A stretch of DNA of 64,000 nucleotides, taken from the NCBI RefSeq assembly GCF_000420625.1, contig NZ_ATVH01000001.1:1-64000 (forward strand), in the 5' to 3' direction. The translations under genes were made by a program, and so were the position numbers. The notes below the pieces were generated by a model that saw only the letters and a list, made by a program, of their open reading frames with translations, was not told the DNA's origin and did no database searches. Positions 24,940 through 36,200 of the stretch are shown in pieces (the first letter of the stretch is position 1; every line of letters begins with the position of its first letter). The DNA is from Fodinicurvata sediminis DSM 21159. Lineage in GTDB: Bacteria > Pseudomonadota > Alphaproteobacteria > Kiloniellales > DSM-21159.

Positions 24940-27900
24940 TCAGGCCTCGGAAGAAGCGCTTTCAGCAAGGACCTCGCGGAGCTTTTCGGCCAATGCCTGA
25001 CGGCGGTATGGCTTGGTCAGCAGGTGTATGCCCGGATCGACCTGCCCATGATGGACAATGGCGCTGTCGGTGTAGCCGGAGGTGAAGAGCACGGGCAGCT
25101 TAGGGTGGAGCTGCCGGGCCTTCTCTGCCAACTCCCCTCCGTTCATACCCCCGGGCATAATCACATCTGTGAACAGAAGGTCCAGATCCACCTCACGCTC
25201 CAAAACCTCCAGTGCCTTTGCTCCATTTTCCGCACTGACCACCCGATAGCCAAGGCTTTCCAGTTGACTGGTGACATGGCCGCGAACGAGATCGTCATCC
25301 TCGACCACCAGTATGCGTTCGGGGCCACCGGTTGTCTCTTCGGTACCGGCTGTAGCCTTTTCATCCTCGGGGCCTCCGAATCCACGGGGCAGGTAGAGCT
25401 TCACAGTGGTGCCCTGACCTTCTTCGGAATAGATGACAACCTGTCCCTGCGATTGACGTGCAAAGCCATAGACCATGCTGAGGCCAAGACCGCTGCCCTT
25501 GCCGGTTTCCTTGGTCGTAAAGAATGGGTCGAAGGCACGGGAAGCAACGTCCGGCGGCATGCCGCTTCCGGTATCGGATATGGCCAGCATCACGTAGGGG
25601 CCAGGGGCAATCCTTTCGTCTCCATCACCATAACCCTGGTCCAGATGAACGTTCTGGACCTCGATTGTCAGATTTCCTCGTTCTGGCATGGCATCACGGG
25701 CGTTGATGCAGAGGTTGAGCACAGCGCTTTCAAGCTGAACCGGGTCAACAAGGGCTTTCCAGACACCATCGCTTAGCTGGACATCAATCTGTATATGCTC
25801 GCCCAGTGTGCGGCGCAGCAAGCTGCCCATATCATGGATCAGGTTGGCCACATCCGTTGGTTCCGGAGCCAGAGGCTGTTGCCGGGCAAAGGCCAGGAGG
25901 TGTTGGGTCAAATCGGCGCTGCGCTCTGCTGCCGTCTGTGTCATTTCGGCAAGCGAATGCAGTTCGTGGTCTTTCGGCAAGGATGCGGTCATCGTCTCCG
26001 TGTTTCCGAGAATCACGGTCAGGAGGTTGTTGAAGTCATGGGCGATCCCTCCCGTCAACGCACCGATGGCCTTCAGCCGTTCGGATTGCGACAGACGCTC
26101 TGTAAGGCGTCTGTTCTCAAGCATGCGTCCGATGTGAGAAGCCACAGCCTGGACCATCTCTCGTTCTTCGCTGAAGAAGACCTCATCCTGGTTTATGCCG
26201 GTTACGCGATGCTCGCTGTACCCAACTTCGACGAAGCCCATCACATGGTCACTGGATCCTATCGATCCCTGTATCGAATGAGTCGGTTGGCCCCAGCCGG
26301 GGGACAGGTATTGCGCATCTTCCAGTTCTATCCGGGCGATGCAGATGTCGGTATGGAACAGACTTTCCGGCAGCATGCGCACGATCTGGTCGCAAACGTC
26401 CTGTATGGAATGAAGTGGATTGGACGTGATCTCCAGCACACGGTAAAGGCAGCGTAATTCCTTGATGCGTTCGCGCAGCTGCACCTGATGGTGCTTGCGT
26501 TCCGTGACGTCGGACATGCCGCCCACAAGACGCACAGGCATGCCCTCTGCGTCCAGGATCAGGCAGGCGTGGTCTTCCATGTGCAGGATCTTCCCGTCCT
26601 GTCGCAGCACACGGTATTCACTTTCCCAAAATTCCTGCCTGTCGCTTATCGCCTGCTGCAGGTCGTGCCAGACTCTGGCCCTGTCGTCAGGATGCAGCCA
26701 TGGTCTCCAAAGTTCTGGTGTTTCGACATCCTGAGGAGCGCAGCCAAGCAGCATCGTCACGTCCGGGCTCCACCAGAGCCTGTCGGTTCGCAGGTCCCAG
26801 TCCCAAAGGACGTCGGATGTTGCGGAGGAAATGGCCTGGAAGCGTTGCTCGCTCTCACGAAGGGCCAACTCCGCTTCCTTGCGCCGGGTGATATCCTGTG
26901 CCGTTCCCAGAAACTTGAGGATCTGCCCATCTTCGTCACGGATCGACGTTCCCTGGTCGGATATCCAGCGTTGGCTGCCATCCGGACGCAGGATGCGGTA
27001 TTCGGCATTGAAACCTGTTGCTTGCTGGGCGGACAGGGCGTGCTCGACCTGTTCACGGTCCTCCTCGTGAATCGCCTCCAACCAGGCATAGGGGTTGTGA
27101 TAGATTTCCTCACGCGAGCGGCCCCAAATTCGCTCGAATGCCGGGCTGACGTAGTGCATCTGATCCCCGGAGGGACTGCGGATCCAGAAGACCTCGTTGA
27201 TATTTTCTGCAAGCTCGCGGAAGCGTTCCTCGTTTCGGCGCAGCGCTTCCATGGCGCGCGTCCGTTCGATCATGATGGAGGTCAGATTGGACAGGCGGTC
27301 GATCAGGTCCAGGTCGGCGGTGTTCGGTGCACGCGGTTCACGATAGTAAAGGGAAAAGGAGGCCAGGATTTCTCCATTGGCACTCTTGATTGGTGTCGAC
27401 CAGCAGGCTCTGAGCCCGTTGGCTAGAGCCAGGGGGCGAAAGTCGAGCCACAGCGGATCGTTCTCTATGTCCGTCACGATCACGCGCTCGCCCTGATACA
27501 TGGCTGTGCCGCAGGAGCCGACAGCAGGCCCGATCATCACGCCGTCCAGGGCCTGGATATAGCTGTCGGGCAGGCTGGGAGCTGCTCCAGGCCGCACATG
27601 CTGTCCATCACTGTCGAGAAAGACGATGGAAGCCAGTGTTCCGGGAAGGAGGGATTCGGCACGTAGGAGCATCACCTCCATGACCGTATTCAGATCCGTA
27701 CCCGCAGAGACCAACTGCAGGATATCTTTCTCGAGCTGGGTCGTCTTGCGAAACCTGTCCTTCCGGGTGACATCGCGGAAGGAGACCACCGCTCCCGTAA
27801 TGCTGTCACGTTCGTTGATGAGTGGAGCGACGGTGAAATCGACCGTTACATGTGAGGCTCCTTTCCGAAAGAAGGTCTCGCCCTCGCTGCGTCGTGTCAC

Positions 27901-28545
27901 GCCATCCTGAAGGGTTCGGTGGATCGGGCACTCCTCTTTTGGGTAGACCGAGCCATCGGCATAACTGTGGTGGAACAGATCGTGAGAATTCTGGCCCAGA
28001 ACGTCACTGTCCTGCCAGCCGAGCAGGGTTTGGGCCGCCGGATTCTGTCTCTGGATGCAGCCCCGCGCATCGAGGACCAGAACTGCATCGGCGATGGAGT
28101 TGAGTATGGATTCGCCCGTGCGCCGTTCGGCTTGCAGGTGTTCGCGCATTTCATGCTGGGCCGTGACGTCGATCATCAGACCATGAAGGCGTGTCCCGTC
28201 CCGGGATTCATAGAAGGAAACCAGGTCGTGGAGCCACACGGTCCGCCCGTCGGCGGCGATCATGCGATATTCCAGATGGTGATTCTGTCCCTTGCGAACC
28301 TGCTCCTTGCAGTATTCGGGCACCTGTTCGGCATCATCGGGATGCAGGTGGCGCACCCAGAAATCCGGTTCTCGGGTCCACTGTTCGCAGGGGTAGCCCA
28401 GTATGTCCTCGACCTTGGGACTTACGAAGCTGTACTGAAGGCTGTCGGGGGCGGCTTCCCAGACTGCCCCGTCGATTGAGGCAATCAGATTTTCAAGCTG
28501 CCGCTGATCCGGGGCTCCATTGTCTGCATCCGTCATCCTGGCCAC
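24940..28545 (-). CDS. multi-PAS/GAF hybrid sensor histidine kinase
   Basis: 1201 residues with no membrane span, so probably cytosolic. Order: PAS (about 15-135), PAS (145-270), GAF (280-430), PAS (440-560), PAS (565-690), GAF-like (700-820), histidine kinase core with [17 protein letters not shown] (His836), ATPase domain ([23 protein letters not shown] region), and a C-terminal receiver ([12 protein letters not shown]; acceptor Asp1127 in [11 protein letters not shown]). This is a hybrid kinase without its own DNA-binding output. It is divergent from the polar amino-acid ABC operon at 28881, which may be a target or source of its signal; that link is inferred. Confidence 0.92.
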   Translation of the reverse strand: MARMTDADNGAPDQRQLENLIASIDGAVWEAAPDSLQYSFVSPKVEDILGYPCEQWTREPDFWVRHLHPDDAEQVPEYCKEQVRKGQNHHLEYRMIAADGRTVWLHDLVSFYESRDGTRLHGLMIDVTAQHEMREHLQAERRTGESILNSIADAVLVLDARGCIQRQNPAAQTLLGWQDSDVLGQNSHDLFHHSYADGSVYPKEECPIHRTLQDGVTRRSEGETFFRKGASHVTVDFTVAPLINERDSITGAVVSFRDVTRKDRFRKTTQLEKDILQLVSAGTDLNTVMEVMLLRAESLLPGTLASIVFLDSDGQHVRPGAAPSLPDSYIQALDGVMIGPAVGSCGTAMYQGERVIVTDIENDPLWLDFRPLALANGLRACWSTPIKSANGEILASFSLYYREPRAPNTADLDLIDRLSNLTSIMIERTRAMEALRRNEERFRELAENINEVFWIRSPSGDQMHYVSPAFERIWGRSREEIYHNPYAWLEAIHEEDREQVEHALSAQQATGFNAEYRILRPDGSQRWISDQGTSIRDEDGQILKFLGTAQDITRRKEAELALRESEQRFQAISSATSDVLWDWDLRTDRLWWSPDVTMLLGCAPQDVETPELWRPWLHPDDRARVWHDLQQAISDRQEFWESEYRVLRQDGKILHMEDHACLILDAEGMPVRLVGGMSDVTERKHHQVQLRERIKELRCLYRVLEITSNPLHSIQDVCDQIVRMLPESLFHTDICIARIELEDAQYLSPGWGQPTHSIQGSIGSSDHVMGFVEVGYSEHRVTGINQDEVFFSEEREMVQAVASHIGRMLENRRLTERLSQSERLKAIGALTGGIAHDFNNLLTVILGNTETMTASLPKDHELHSLAEMTQTAAERSADLTQHLLAFARQQPLAPEPTDVANLIHDMGSLLRRTLGEHIQIDVQLSDGVWKALVDPVQLESAVLNLCINARDAMPERGNLTIEVQNVHLDQGYGDGDERIAPGPYVMLAISDTGSGMPPDVASRAFDPFFTTKETGKGSGLGLSMVYGFARQSQGQVVIYSEEGQGTTVKLYLPRGFGGPEDEKATAGTEETTGGPERILVVEDDDLVRGHVTSQLESLGYRVVSAENGAKALEVLEREVDLDLLFTDVIMPGGMNGGELAEKARQLHPKLPVLFTSGYTDSAIVHHGQVDPGIHLLTKPYRRQALAEKLREVLAESASSEA

Positions 28546-28880
28546 CCTCGTTTCTCAACAGCGTAATATTGCGGCAGATACAACATGTCCGCAGACTGAG
28601 TCTTATTCGTTTCCCTGGAACTTGTCAGCCGTTTGGCACAGTAAAACAAATGGCATGGACAGCTATCGGGCACGACAGGAACCGTTAAGATGTTTCTGTC
28701 ATCGTTGGCTTCTATTACAGAATATTCCTGTTATGCTCCCCAAGGATCAGGTCACATCGGCTGTGAAATATTTGACAGCATTCCTGATTCTCCCCTCTGC
28801 TTTAGGCGTGCCATATCGCGCCCCAATCAAAGAACAAACACGAGGGTGAGGCGAATTGATAAAAACAACAGGAGGCTTGT
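28546..28880. other. intergenic region between kinase and ABC operon
   Basis: 335 bases between divergent genes, lower in GC than the surroundings and so likely to contain both promoters. A TTGACA (28772-28777) is present but no good -10 at the usual distance. A loose TTCTGT/ACAGAA inverted repeat spans 28694-28722. No small gene is convincing. Confidence 0.45.
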
Positions 28881-29717
28881 ATGAGAAAAACATTGCATGG
28901 ACTGGTTGGCGGAACGGCCTTTGCCGTGGTTGGCGCACTGGGGCTGAATACAGCGGCCGCGGAAGCACTTGTGGCCGGGGTCGAGGCATCCTTTCCGCCC
29001 TGGGCCTATGTGGAAGATGGCGAGTACAAGGGCATCGCGATCGATGCCATGCGTGCCATCGCCGAGGACCAGGACATGGAGGTCGAGTTCAAGGACCTGC
29101 CATGGCCCTCGCTGATTCCAGCACTGGCAAAGGGACGAATTGACCTGCTGGTGACGGGCCTCAACATCACGGAAGAGCGCAACGAAGTTCTCGATTTCTC
29201 GATTCCCTGGTGGGAGAACGATGACGAAGTGCTCGTGGCCGAGGACTCGGAGCTGAACGTGGTCACAGCGCTTTGCTGTGGGGCTACGGTTGGAGCCCAG
29301 GGCGGTGCCACGCAATTTCAGTGGCTCGAGGACAACCTGGCGGCCAACGATGACGTGGGCATCACCCTGCGCAGCTACGAAGATTACGTGACGGCCGTCG
29401 AGGATATGGGCGCGGGACGTCTGGACGCCGTGGTGACCTCCACCGACACGGCCGAGGACTTCATTGCCAAGGACCGGCCGGTGAAGATCGTCGGGACCAT
29501 CCAGCAGAACCAGCCGCAGGCCTTGGCGGTGGAGAAGGGGGATCCCAACGAGATCCTGAGCAAGCTCAACGCCGGTATCATGAATATCTATGAATCCGGT
29601 CAGTGGTCCGAGATCGTGAAGGAGTACTCCCCGCAGTCGACCATCCGGAGCATTCCGACGAGCATGCCGGACTACGTGGATGCCTACGAGGAGCCGATTC
29701 CCGGCTATTCCGACTGA
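28881..29717 (+). CDS. polar amino-acid ABC transporter binding protein
   Basis: 278 residues with a signal peptide ending near NTAAA and a family 3 solute-binding fold: VEASFPPWAYVEDGEYKGIAIDAMRAIAEDQ, LLVTGLNITEERNEVLDFSIPWW, and GRLDAVVTSTDTAEDFI. It would bind an amino acid or related polar solute in the periplasm. ACAGGAGGCTTGT precedes the ATG. A strong hairpin lies between it and the permease gene. It contains an unusual pair of adjacent cysteines in TALCCGATVG. Confidence 0.92.
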   Translation: MRKTLHGLVGGTAFAVVGALGLNTAAAEALVAGVEASFPPWAYVEDGEYKGIAIDAMRAIAEDQDMEVEFKDLPWPSLIPALAKGRIDLLVTGLNITEERNEVLDFSIPWWENDDEVLVAEDSELNVVTALCCGATVGAQGGATQFQWLEDNLAANDDVGITLRSYEDYVTAVEDMGAGRLDAVVTSTDTAEDFIAKDRPVKIVGTIQQNQPQALAVEKGDPNEILSKLNAGIMNIYESGQWSEIVKEYSPQSTIRSIPTSMPDYVDAYEEPIPGYSD

Positions 29718-29724
29718 GACCCTT

Positions 29725-29749
29725 GCGGCGGAGCCTTAGGCTCCGCCGC
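29725..29749 (+). other. intercistronic stem-loop after the binding-protein gene
   Basis: GCGGCGGAGCC-TTA-GGCTCCGCCGC is a perfect 11-pair stem with a 3-base loop, seven bases after the stop. No T-run follows, so it is more likely a stabiliser or partial attenuator than a full terminator. Confidence 0.7.
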
Positions 29750-29781
29750 ATTCCCATATGTGAGTTTATCCGGATCCGGGC

Positions 29782-30453
29782 ATGATCGTCGAAATCATCA
29801 TAAGCCAGATGCCCTATCTGCTGCACGGTCTCTGGGTGGCTCTGCAGCTGTTGGTCTGCCTGCTGGCATTGGGTCTCGTGCTGGGCCTGTCCCTCGCATT
29901 ACTCGAGGTCTATGGCCACTGGACGCTGCGCTGGCTGGGCATCCTGTTCGAAAGAATTTTCCGCGGCATTCCCGCCATCGTGCTGTTGCTGCTGTTCTAT
30001 TACGGGGTCACAGACTTCGTGGAGATAGGATCCTTCACGGCGGCCGTGTTGGCACTGGGCCTGCGTTCAGCGGCCTACCAGTCCCAGATCTTCCGAGGCT
30101 GCATTCTCTCGGTCCCGCCGGGCCAGATGCAGGCGGCGCGCGCCATGGGCATGTCCAAGATGAAGGCGGTCAGGGATATTGTCCTGCCGCAGGCCCTGCG
30201 CCTGTCCATCGGGCCCTGGACCAACGAGTTCTCAAGCGAGATGAAAGCAACCTCGCTGGCCTATGTGATCGGCGTGGTCGAGCTGACCCGCCAGGCGAAG
30301 TACATCATCTCCAGCACCCAAGGGAATATCCTGATCGTCTTTGCGGTGGTCGCGGCTCTCTACTTCATTTTCAACCGGCTGGGAAACTGGGGCCTCTACA
30401 AGCTGGAGAAGAGGCTGGCCGTGCCGGGGTTCGAGCAAAGAGGGGACGCCTGA
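29782..30453 (+). CDS. polar amino-acid ABC transporter permease
   Basis: 223 residues of the HisM/GlnP type with about five spans. Family motifs: GLWVALQLLVCLLALGLVLG, IFRGIPAIVLLLLFYYGV, and the coupling-helix region MGMSKMKAVRDIVLPQALRLSIGPWTNEF. It forms one half of the channel; the second permease is encoded at 31189 after the ATPase. Two bases separate its stop from the ATPase start. Confidence 0.92.
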   Translation: MIVEIIISQMPYLLHGLWVALQLLVCLLALGLVLGLSLALLEVYGHWTLRWLGILFERIFRGIPAIVLLLLFYYGVTDFVEIGSFTAAVLALGLRSAAYQSQIFRGCILSVPPGQMQAARAMGMSKMKAVRDIVLPQALRLSIGPWTNEFSSEMKATSLAYVIGVVELTRQAKYIISSTQGNILIVFAVVAALYFIFNRLGNWGLYKLEKRLAVPGFEQRGDA

Positions 30454-30454
30454 G

Positions 30455-31192
30455 ATGCTTCTCAAGGTCGAGAACATTCACAAGCGCTACGACGATGCCG
30501 AGGTGCTGAAGGGCGTGTCGCTCGAGATGGAAACAGGGCAGTCGAAGGTCATCATGGGGCCCTCGGGGACGGGCAAGTCCACCCTGCTGCGCTGCATCAA
30601 CTACCTGACACCCCCGGATGAAGGCCGGGTCCTGGTCGAGGGCACGGAGATCACCTCGCGCAACCTCAACAGGATGCGCGAGAAGCTGGCTTTCGTCTTC
30701 CAGGACTTCAATCTCTTCACCCATTTGCGTGCCGTCGACAATGTGGCCATCGGCCCGCGCAAGATCCGGGGCATGAGCAAAGGGGCGGCCCACGAGCTGG
30801 CCATGCGCGAGCTGGAACGGGTAGGCCTGTCAGAGCGCGCCCATGCCTATCCGGCCGAACTCTCGGGCGGGCAGCAGCAGCGTGTTTCCATCGCCCGCGC
30901 CCTGGCCATGGAGCCGAAGATCATCCTGTTCGACGAGCCGACGAGCGCCCTGGATCCGGAGCTGACCGGAGAGGTGGTGGCCGTCATGAAGAACCTGGCC
31001 AATGAGGGTATGACGATGCTGCTGGTCAGTCACGAGGTCGGTTTTGCCCGCCAGGCGGCGGACGAGATCATCTTCATGGACGGCGGCCATATCCTGGAGC
31101 AGGGGCCGCCTGCACAGCTGTTTGATGCGCCCCAGCACGAGCGTACGCGCCAGTTCCTGAGTCGGATCGGCGAGGGCGGGGAGGCCGCATGA
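30455..31192 (+). CDS. polar amino-acid ABC transporter ATPase
   Basis: About 245 residues from [14 protein letters not shown]. Walker [11 protein letters not shown]-loop [12 protein letters not shown], signature [15 protein letters not shown], Walker [16 protein letters not shown] and switch His in [11 protein letters not shown] are complete. Typical GlnQ/HisP size. It lies between the two permease genes and overlaps the second (ATGA). Confidence 0.94.
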   Translation: MLLKVENIHKRYDDAEVLKGVSLEMETGQSKVIMGPSGTGKSTLLRCINYLTPPDEGRVLVEGTEITSRNLNRMREKLAFVFQDFNLFTHLRAVDNVAIGPRKIRGMSKGAAHELAMRELERVGLSERAHAYPAELSGGQQQRVSIARALAMEPKIILFDEPTSALDPELTGEVVAVMKNLANEGMTMLLVSHEVGFARQAADEIIFMDGGHILEQGPPAQLFDAPQHERTRQFLSRIGEGGEAA

Positions 31193-31848
31193 GCGAGTTC
31201 TATGCCTTCGCCGTCGAGCACTTGCCCTACATACTGGAAGGGCTGCCAATCACCCTGGGGCTCTGGATCCTGGCCATATCGATGGGGGCGGTTTTCGGGC
31301 TCGTGCTGGCTTGGGCGCGTCTCTACGGAAACACCCTCGTCTATGCGGCCGCCACCGTGTACGTTGAGCTGTTCCGCGGCACACCGATGCTGGTGCAGAT
31401 GCTGTTCATCTATCTGGGCCTGCCCGAGATCGGGATTGTGTTCGACCCCTTCACGGCGGCCGTGATTGCCATCGGACTCAATACCTCGGCCTATCAGGCA
31501 GAGTATTTTCGCGGCGCCATCCGCTCCATTCCCAGAGGGCAGATGCAGGCCGCGCGCGCCATGGGCATGACGTCCCTGCAGGGCTTGCGCTGGATCGTAT
31601 TGCCCCAGGCCCTGCGCCGGGTGATCCCCCAGTGGTCTAACGAGGCCATTCTGGAACTGAAATACACATCCATCGCCTATGCCATCGGCGTGTCCGAGAT
31701 CACGGCGCGGGCCGAGAAGGTGGGATACGAGACCTTCATGTTCTTCGAGGTCTTCCTGTTGCTGGCCCTCGTCTACATAGTCCTGACCGGGACTGTCGCC
31801 CAGGTACTGCAATACCTGGAAAAGCGCACAGCTGTGCCGGGGCTGTAA
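31189..31848 (+). CDS. polar amino-acid ABC transporter permease, second subunit
   Basis: 219 residues of the HisM/GlnP type: LPYILEGLPITLGLWILAISMGAVFGL, VELFRGTPMLVQMLFIYLGLPE, and the coupling region MGMTSLQGLRWIVLPQALRRVIPQWSNE. It completes a heterodimeric channel with the permease at 29782. Last gene of the operon; a stem-loop follows 10 bases after the stop. Confidence 0.92.
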   Translation: MSEFYAFAVEHLPYILEGLPITLGLWILAISMGAVFGLVLAWARLYGNTLVYAAATVYVELFRGTPMLVQMLFIYLGLPEIGIVFDPFTAAVIAIGLNTSAYQAEYFRGAIRSIPRGQMQAARAMGMTSLQGLRWIVLPQALRRVIPQWSNEAILELKYTSIAYAIGVSEITARAEKVGYETFMFFEVFLLLALVYIVLTGTVAQVLQYLEKRTAVPGL

Positions 31849-31858
31849 TACGCGAAAG

Positions 31859-31883
31859 CTGTCACTTCATTGCGAAGTGACAG
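31859..31883 (+). terminator. probable terminator of the polar amino-acid ABC operon
   Basis: CTGTCACTTC-ATTGC-GAAGTGACAG is a perfect 10-pair stem just after the last gene. It is followed by GCCCTCTC, not a clean T-run, so termination may be partial. Confidence 0.55.
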
Positions 31884-32093
31884 GCCCTCTCAATGGTCTT
31901 CTGTCGGGCGATATCCTGGGTCCTGCCACTTGAACGTCATATCGCGACGTTTAGTTTATTTAGAGAAAAGCGGGTGCCCATAGGCAATCCGCGCCGGCCA
32001 GGAGATGGGATTTCAAGGGAAATGCCCAATGGTCGGACAGTTCCTGGATCGGATGTAGTCCTGAACGATAATCGAGTGGGCGGTTTAGTACGC

Positions 32094-33173
32094 ATGTTTT
32101 CACGGCTTCGTTATTTTCTCGCCGCTGGTCTTGTGCTGGCGGCCGGAACTGCTGCCCTGGCTCAGGAAGAACGAGCCGTTGTGGTCGTCGAGACTTCGGA
32201 ACGGGCCGACATTATTGAACAGGTTCCCCTGACGGGCACGGTTACCTCTGCACGCGTGTCTCCCGTCTCCAGCGAGATTGCAGGCAAGGTGTCCAGTACT
32301 CAGGTCGAAAGCGGTGATCATGTTGCAAAGGGGGATAAACTGATCGAACTGGATAGCGAATTCGCCAAGCTGGCCTTGCGTCAGGCCAAGGGTGCAACTC
32401 GGGAAGCACAGGCCGGGCTGGAGGATGCTGAACGTCGCCTGAGCGTTGCCCAGCGTCTGGTTGGACAGCGGGCAGTTTCCGAGACGGAACTGCGTACGCG
32501 TGAGACGGAGGTCGAAACCGATAGGGCCGTTCTGGAAAGGCTGCAGGCCGAACAGGAAGAACAGGCATTACGGCTTGAGCGTCATGAGATCACCGCCCCT
32601 TTTTCGGGCGTTATTGCCCAGCGCAAGACCGAAGTCGGAGCCTGGGTCGCTCCTGGGTCTGCTGTAGTCGAACTGGTGGCCATGGATGAACTGCGCATCG
32701 ATGTGCCTGTACCACAGGATGATTTCCCACGCCTTGAAGGGGACACGGGTGTCTCGGTAGAGCTTGAGGCCTTTCCTGGCGAGGTTTTTGAAGCACGCCT
32801 GGATCGGGTTGTTCCGGTTGGCGATCCCAGTGCCCGGACATTCACAGCCCGCGTGGTTCTGGAGGACGATCAGATAGACCTGACCCCGGGCATGTCGGCC
32901 CGCGTGACGCTGCACCTGGCAACTGGCGAGCGGGACCCGGTCATACCTAGAGATGCACTGATACGATACCCAGACGGTCGCACGGTGGTCTGGACCGTTG
33001 AAAACCGGGACGGCGCATTACGTGCTTCCGAACGCTTGGTGGAAACAGGCCTGGCTTTTGACGGACAGCTGCAGATTCGCGAAGGCCTGGAGGCTGGAGA
33101 GCGAGTCGTCGTCGAAGGCAATGAAGGTCTGCGTCCGGGACAGGCCGTGCGCCTGGAAGAGGACGCTTCGTGA
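32094..33173 (+). CDS. RND efflux periplasmic adaptor (membrane fusion protein)
   Basis: About 359 residues from MFSRLRYFLAAGLVLAAG; the upstream 67 in-frame codons lack coding character. After the signal peptide comes the MFP layout: barrel-sandwich half with VPLTGTVTSARVSPVSSEIAGKV, a coiled-coil hairpin rich in Ala/Glu/Arg (about 80-150), the second lipoyl half EITAPFSGVIAQRKTEVGAWVAPGSAVVEL, and a beta barrel. It links the inner-membrane pump at 33224 to an outer-membrane channel, which is not encoded nearby. Confidence 0.92.
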   Translation: MFSRLRYFLAAGLVLAAGTAALAQEERAVVVVETSERADIIEQVPLTGTVTSARVSPVSSEIAGKVSSTQVESGDHVAKGDKLIELDSEFAKLALRQAKGATREAQAGLEDAERRLSVAQRLVGQRAVSETELRTRETEVETDRAVLERLQAEQEEQALRLERHEITAPFSGVIAQRKTEVGAWVAPGSAVVELVAMDELRIDVPVPQDDFPRLEGDTGVSVELEAFPGEVFEARLDRVVPVGDPSARTFTARVVLEDDQIDLTPGMSARVTLHLATGERDPVIPRDALIRYPDGRTVVWTVENRDGALRASERLVETGLAFDGQLQIREGLEAGERVVVEGNEGLRPGQAVRLEEDAS

Positions 33174-33223
33174 AGACCCCCTTGCAGACGATAGCCGGCT
33201 GCGCGCCCTCGGAGGTCTGAGGC

Positions 33224-36200
33224 ATGCTCGAAGGTATCGTGCGGCGGGGGACGCTGATGGCGGTCATCCTGTTGATCCTCTGCGTGATCGGAGTGGTTGC
33301 GGCCTTGCGTATCCCGGTCCAGATGATCCCGGATCTGGAGGTGCGCACGATTACCGTCCGTACGAACTGGCCGGGCGCGACACCGCAGGATGTCGAAAAG
33401 GACATCGTGGTTGAACAGGAGGAGTATCTGAGCTCGATACCCGGCCTCGAGCGGATGGTGTCCACAGTTTCCAGCGGGCGTGCCGAGGTTGAGCTGGAAT
33501 TCCCCTATGATGTTGATATCACGGAAACATTGATTCGCGTGAACAATGCGCTGAGCCAGGTGCCCTCTTATCCGCAGAACGTAGACCAGCCCCGCGTCTT
33601 TGCCACTTCTTTCTCCGACAACGCCTTCATGTACTTCCGCGTGGCGCCCCTACCCGGTAATCCACGCGGCATCGATATGAACATGATGGGCGATTTCATA
33701 GACGATAATGTGCGCAGTCGCCTGGAGCGGGTTCAGGGTGTTTCGCAAGCCGAATTCAGGGGCGGGGAACGACAGATCCAGATCCTGGTCGAGCCCGACC
33801 GCCTGGCCGGCCGGGATCTGAGCCTGGTCGACCTGCGCGATGCGATTACCGAGCGAAACCGAGACGTCTCTGGTGGAGAGCTGGAAAGCGGAAAGCGCAG
33901 GTATCTGCTGCGGACGGTAGGTCGTTATGCCGATATCGAGGCACTGGAATCCACGATTCTAGATCGGCGTGGGGATTCCATCCTTCGCCTCTCCGATGTG
34001 GCGCAAGTCCGTCTCGGTCATTTCGAGCCGGGAGAAATCAATCTGGTTGACGGCGAGGCCGTCCTGGGCCTCTCCATACGGCGGGAAGCCGGGTCCAACG
34101 TCATCGAGATCAAGCGCGCGGTGATGGAGGAACTCGAGGCGATCAACGAGGGTGTTCTGGAACCCGCCGGCATGCGGCTGTCGCTGACGAATGACGACGT
34201 TCGCTATGTCGAAGACTCGGTGACAAATGTATGGCTCAACCTGATCCTCGGCGCCTGCCTAGCCACGCTGGTGATGTATGCCTTCCTGCGGTCCTTCCGC
34301 ACGACATTCGTGGGTGTGGTCGGAATTCCCATCTGTACCATTGCCGCCTTCCTGGGGCTCCTGCTTGCCGGTCGAACCATCAACGTCATCTCTCTTGCCG
34401 GTGTGGCCTTCGCCATCGGTATGACCCTGGACAACAGTATCGTGGTCCTGGAGAGCATCGACATGGCGCGCCGGCGCGGCATGGATCGCTTCCAAGCTGC
34501 CGTTCAAGGCGTCCGGGAGGTCTGGCCTGCCATCGTGGCCTCGACCCTGACCACGGTTCTGGTGTTCACGCCGATCGTCTTCATCACCGAGGAAGCGGGC
34601 CAGCTCTATTCCGATGTGGCGATTGCCATCTCGGCCTCGATCCTGACCTCCATGCTGGTGGCGATCACCGTCATTCCGACACTGGGAGCACGAATCCTGA
34701 CTGTTGGCAGTGCTGCGGGGCAGAAGGGCCGTGCCGCGGGACAGAGGGCCAACGCTGGCAGGGAGGAAACGGCCGGAACACGGCAGAGCACCGTGCTGCA
34801 TGCCGTCAATTGGATCATCGCCCGGCCCCTGCGACGCCTCGTCTGCATTGCTGTGACGTTGGGGGTGAGTGGCTTTATCATCCTGGAACTGACGCCTCCG
34901 GCCGAATATCTGCCCGAGGGCGAGGAGGCCAAGACCTTCGCGAGCATGAACGCACCGCCGGGCTATAATCTCTCGACCATGACAGAGATCGCACGCGAAC
35001 TGGAAGACAGGCTGCGTCCCTATCAGGAGGCTTCGCCGGGAGACTATGAGGCCGGCCGCGCGCCGATACCGGCACTGGGGCAGTTCAGCATCTCTGCCCA
35101 ACCCCAATCTGTTCGCATCATCGCCACCACGAAGGATCCCGGTCAGATCGAAGCGCTCATGGACGAGCTCTCCCGAATCTACGGAGAGTATCCCGGCATG
35201 CGCTCGTTTGTCTCCAGAGGTTCCATCATCACCAGCAACGAGGGTGGGACGCGCAGTGTCAACCTGGACATCTCGGGTCCGGAGTTGCAGGAAATCTATC
35301 AGGTTGCCGAAGCTGCCTATCGGCAGGCCGAACAGGTTTTCGACAACCCACGCATTCAGACCACCCCCGCCACCCTCTCGCTCTCTCAGCCCCTGATCCT
35401 GGTCCATCCGGATTGGGATCGTGCCTCCGAATTGGGGTTTAATGCCGAGCAATTGGGCTTCAGCGTAGCCGCTCTGAACGACGGGGCTTTTGTCGGCGAG
35501 TTCTTCAGCCAGGACGACAAGATTGACATATATCTCTACAGTCAGGTCGGGCAGGATGCGACGCCCGACCGTCTTGGCCAGCTGCCGCTTTTTACACCGC
35601 AGGGCACGACGGTGCCACTGTCCTCGATCGCCCGGATCGAAGAGACGGTGGATACGAGTTCAATACGCCGGGTCAATGGCAACCGGACAGTTACACTGAA
35701 CATCATTCCGCCGCGTTCCGTTCCTCTGGAAGCAGGTGTCGCACGTGTGGAGCAGGAGGTTGTGGGGCAGTTACGCGCGGCCGGAGAAATTCCGGGCAGC
35801 ATCACCCTGGATATATCCGGTGCAGCAGATCAGCTTGAGGCAACGCAGGATGCCCTGCTCGAGAATTATGCCGTGGCCATCGTTATCGTCTACCTTCTGC
35901 TGGTGGCGATCTTTACCCACTGGGGCTATCCGCTGCTGATCATGACGACAATCCCGCTCGGGGTTGCTGGCGGAATCGTGGGATTGGCTCTGATGAATCT
36001 GGTGGGCGGCCTGCTGCCTCGGATCGGGCTGCCGGAGATCAGCCAGCCCTTCGACATGATCTCCATGCTGGGCTTCCTGATCCTGATGGGTACGGTGGTA
36101 AACAATCCGATTCTGCTTGTTCATCGCGCCATGGTAAACATGCGCAAGGCGGGAAGCGACCCTCAGGAGGCCGTCTCCGAGGCCGTAGCTTCACGCCTGC

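Noticed and set aside
28630-28650. TGGCACAG stretch as a sigma-54 promoter for the amino-acid ABC operon
   Set aside because: The TTGC element expected at the -12 position is absent.
31893-32093. N-terminal extension of the RND adaptor frame
   Set aside because: The signal peptide begins at 32094; the 67 upstream codons have no coding character and contain the likely promoter.
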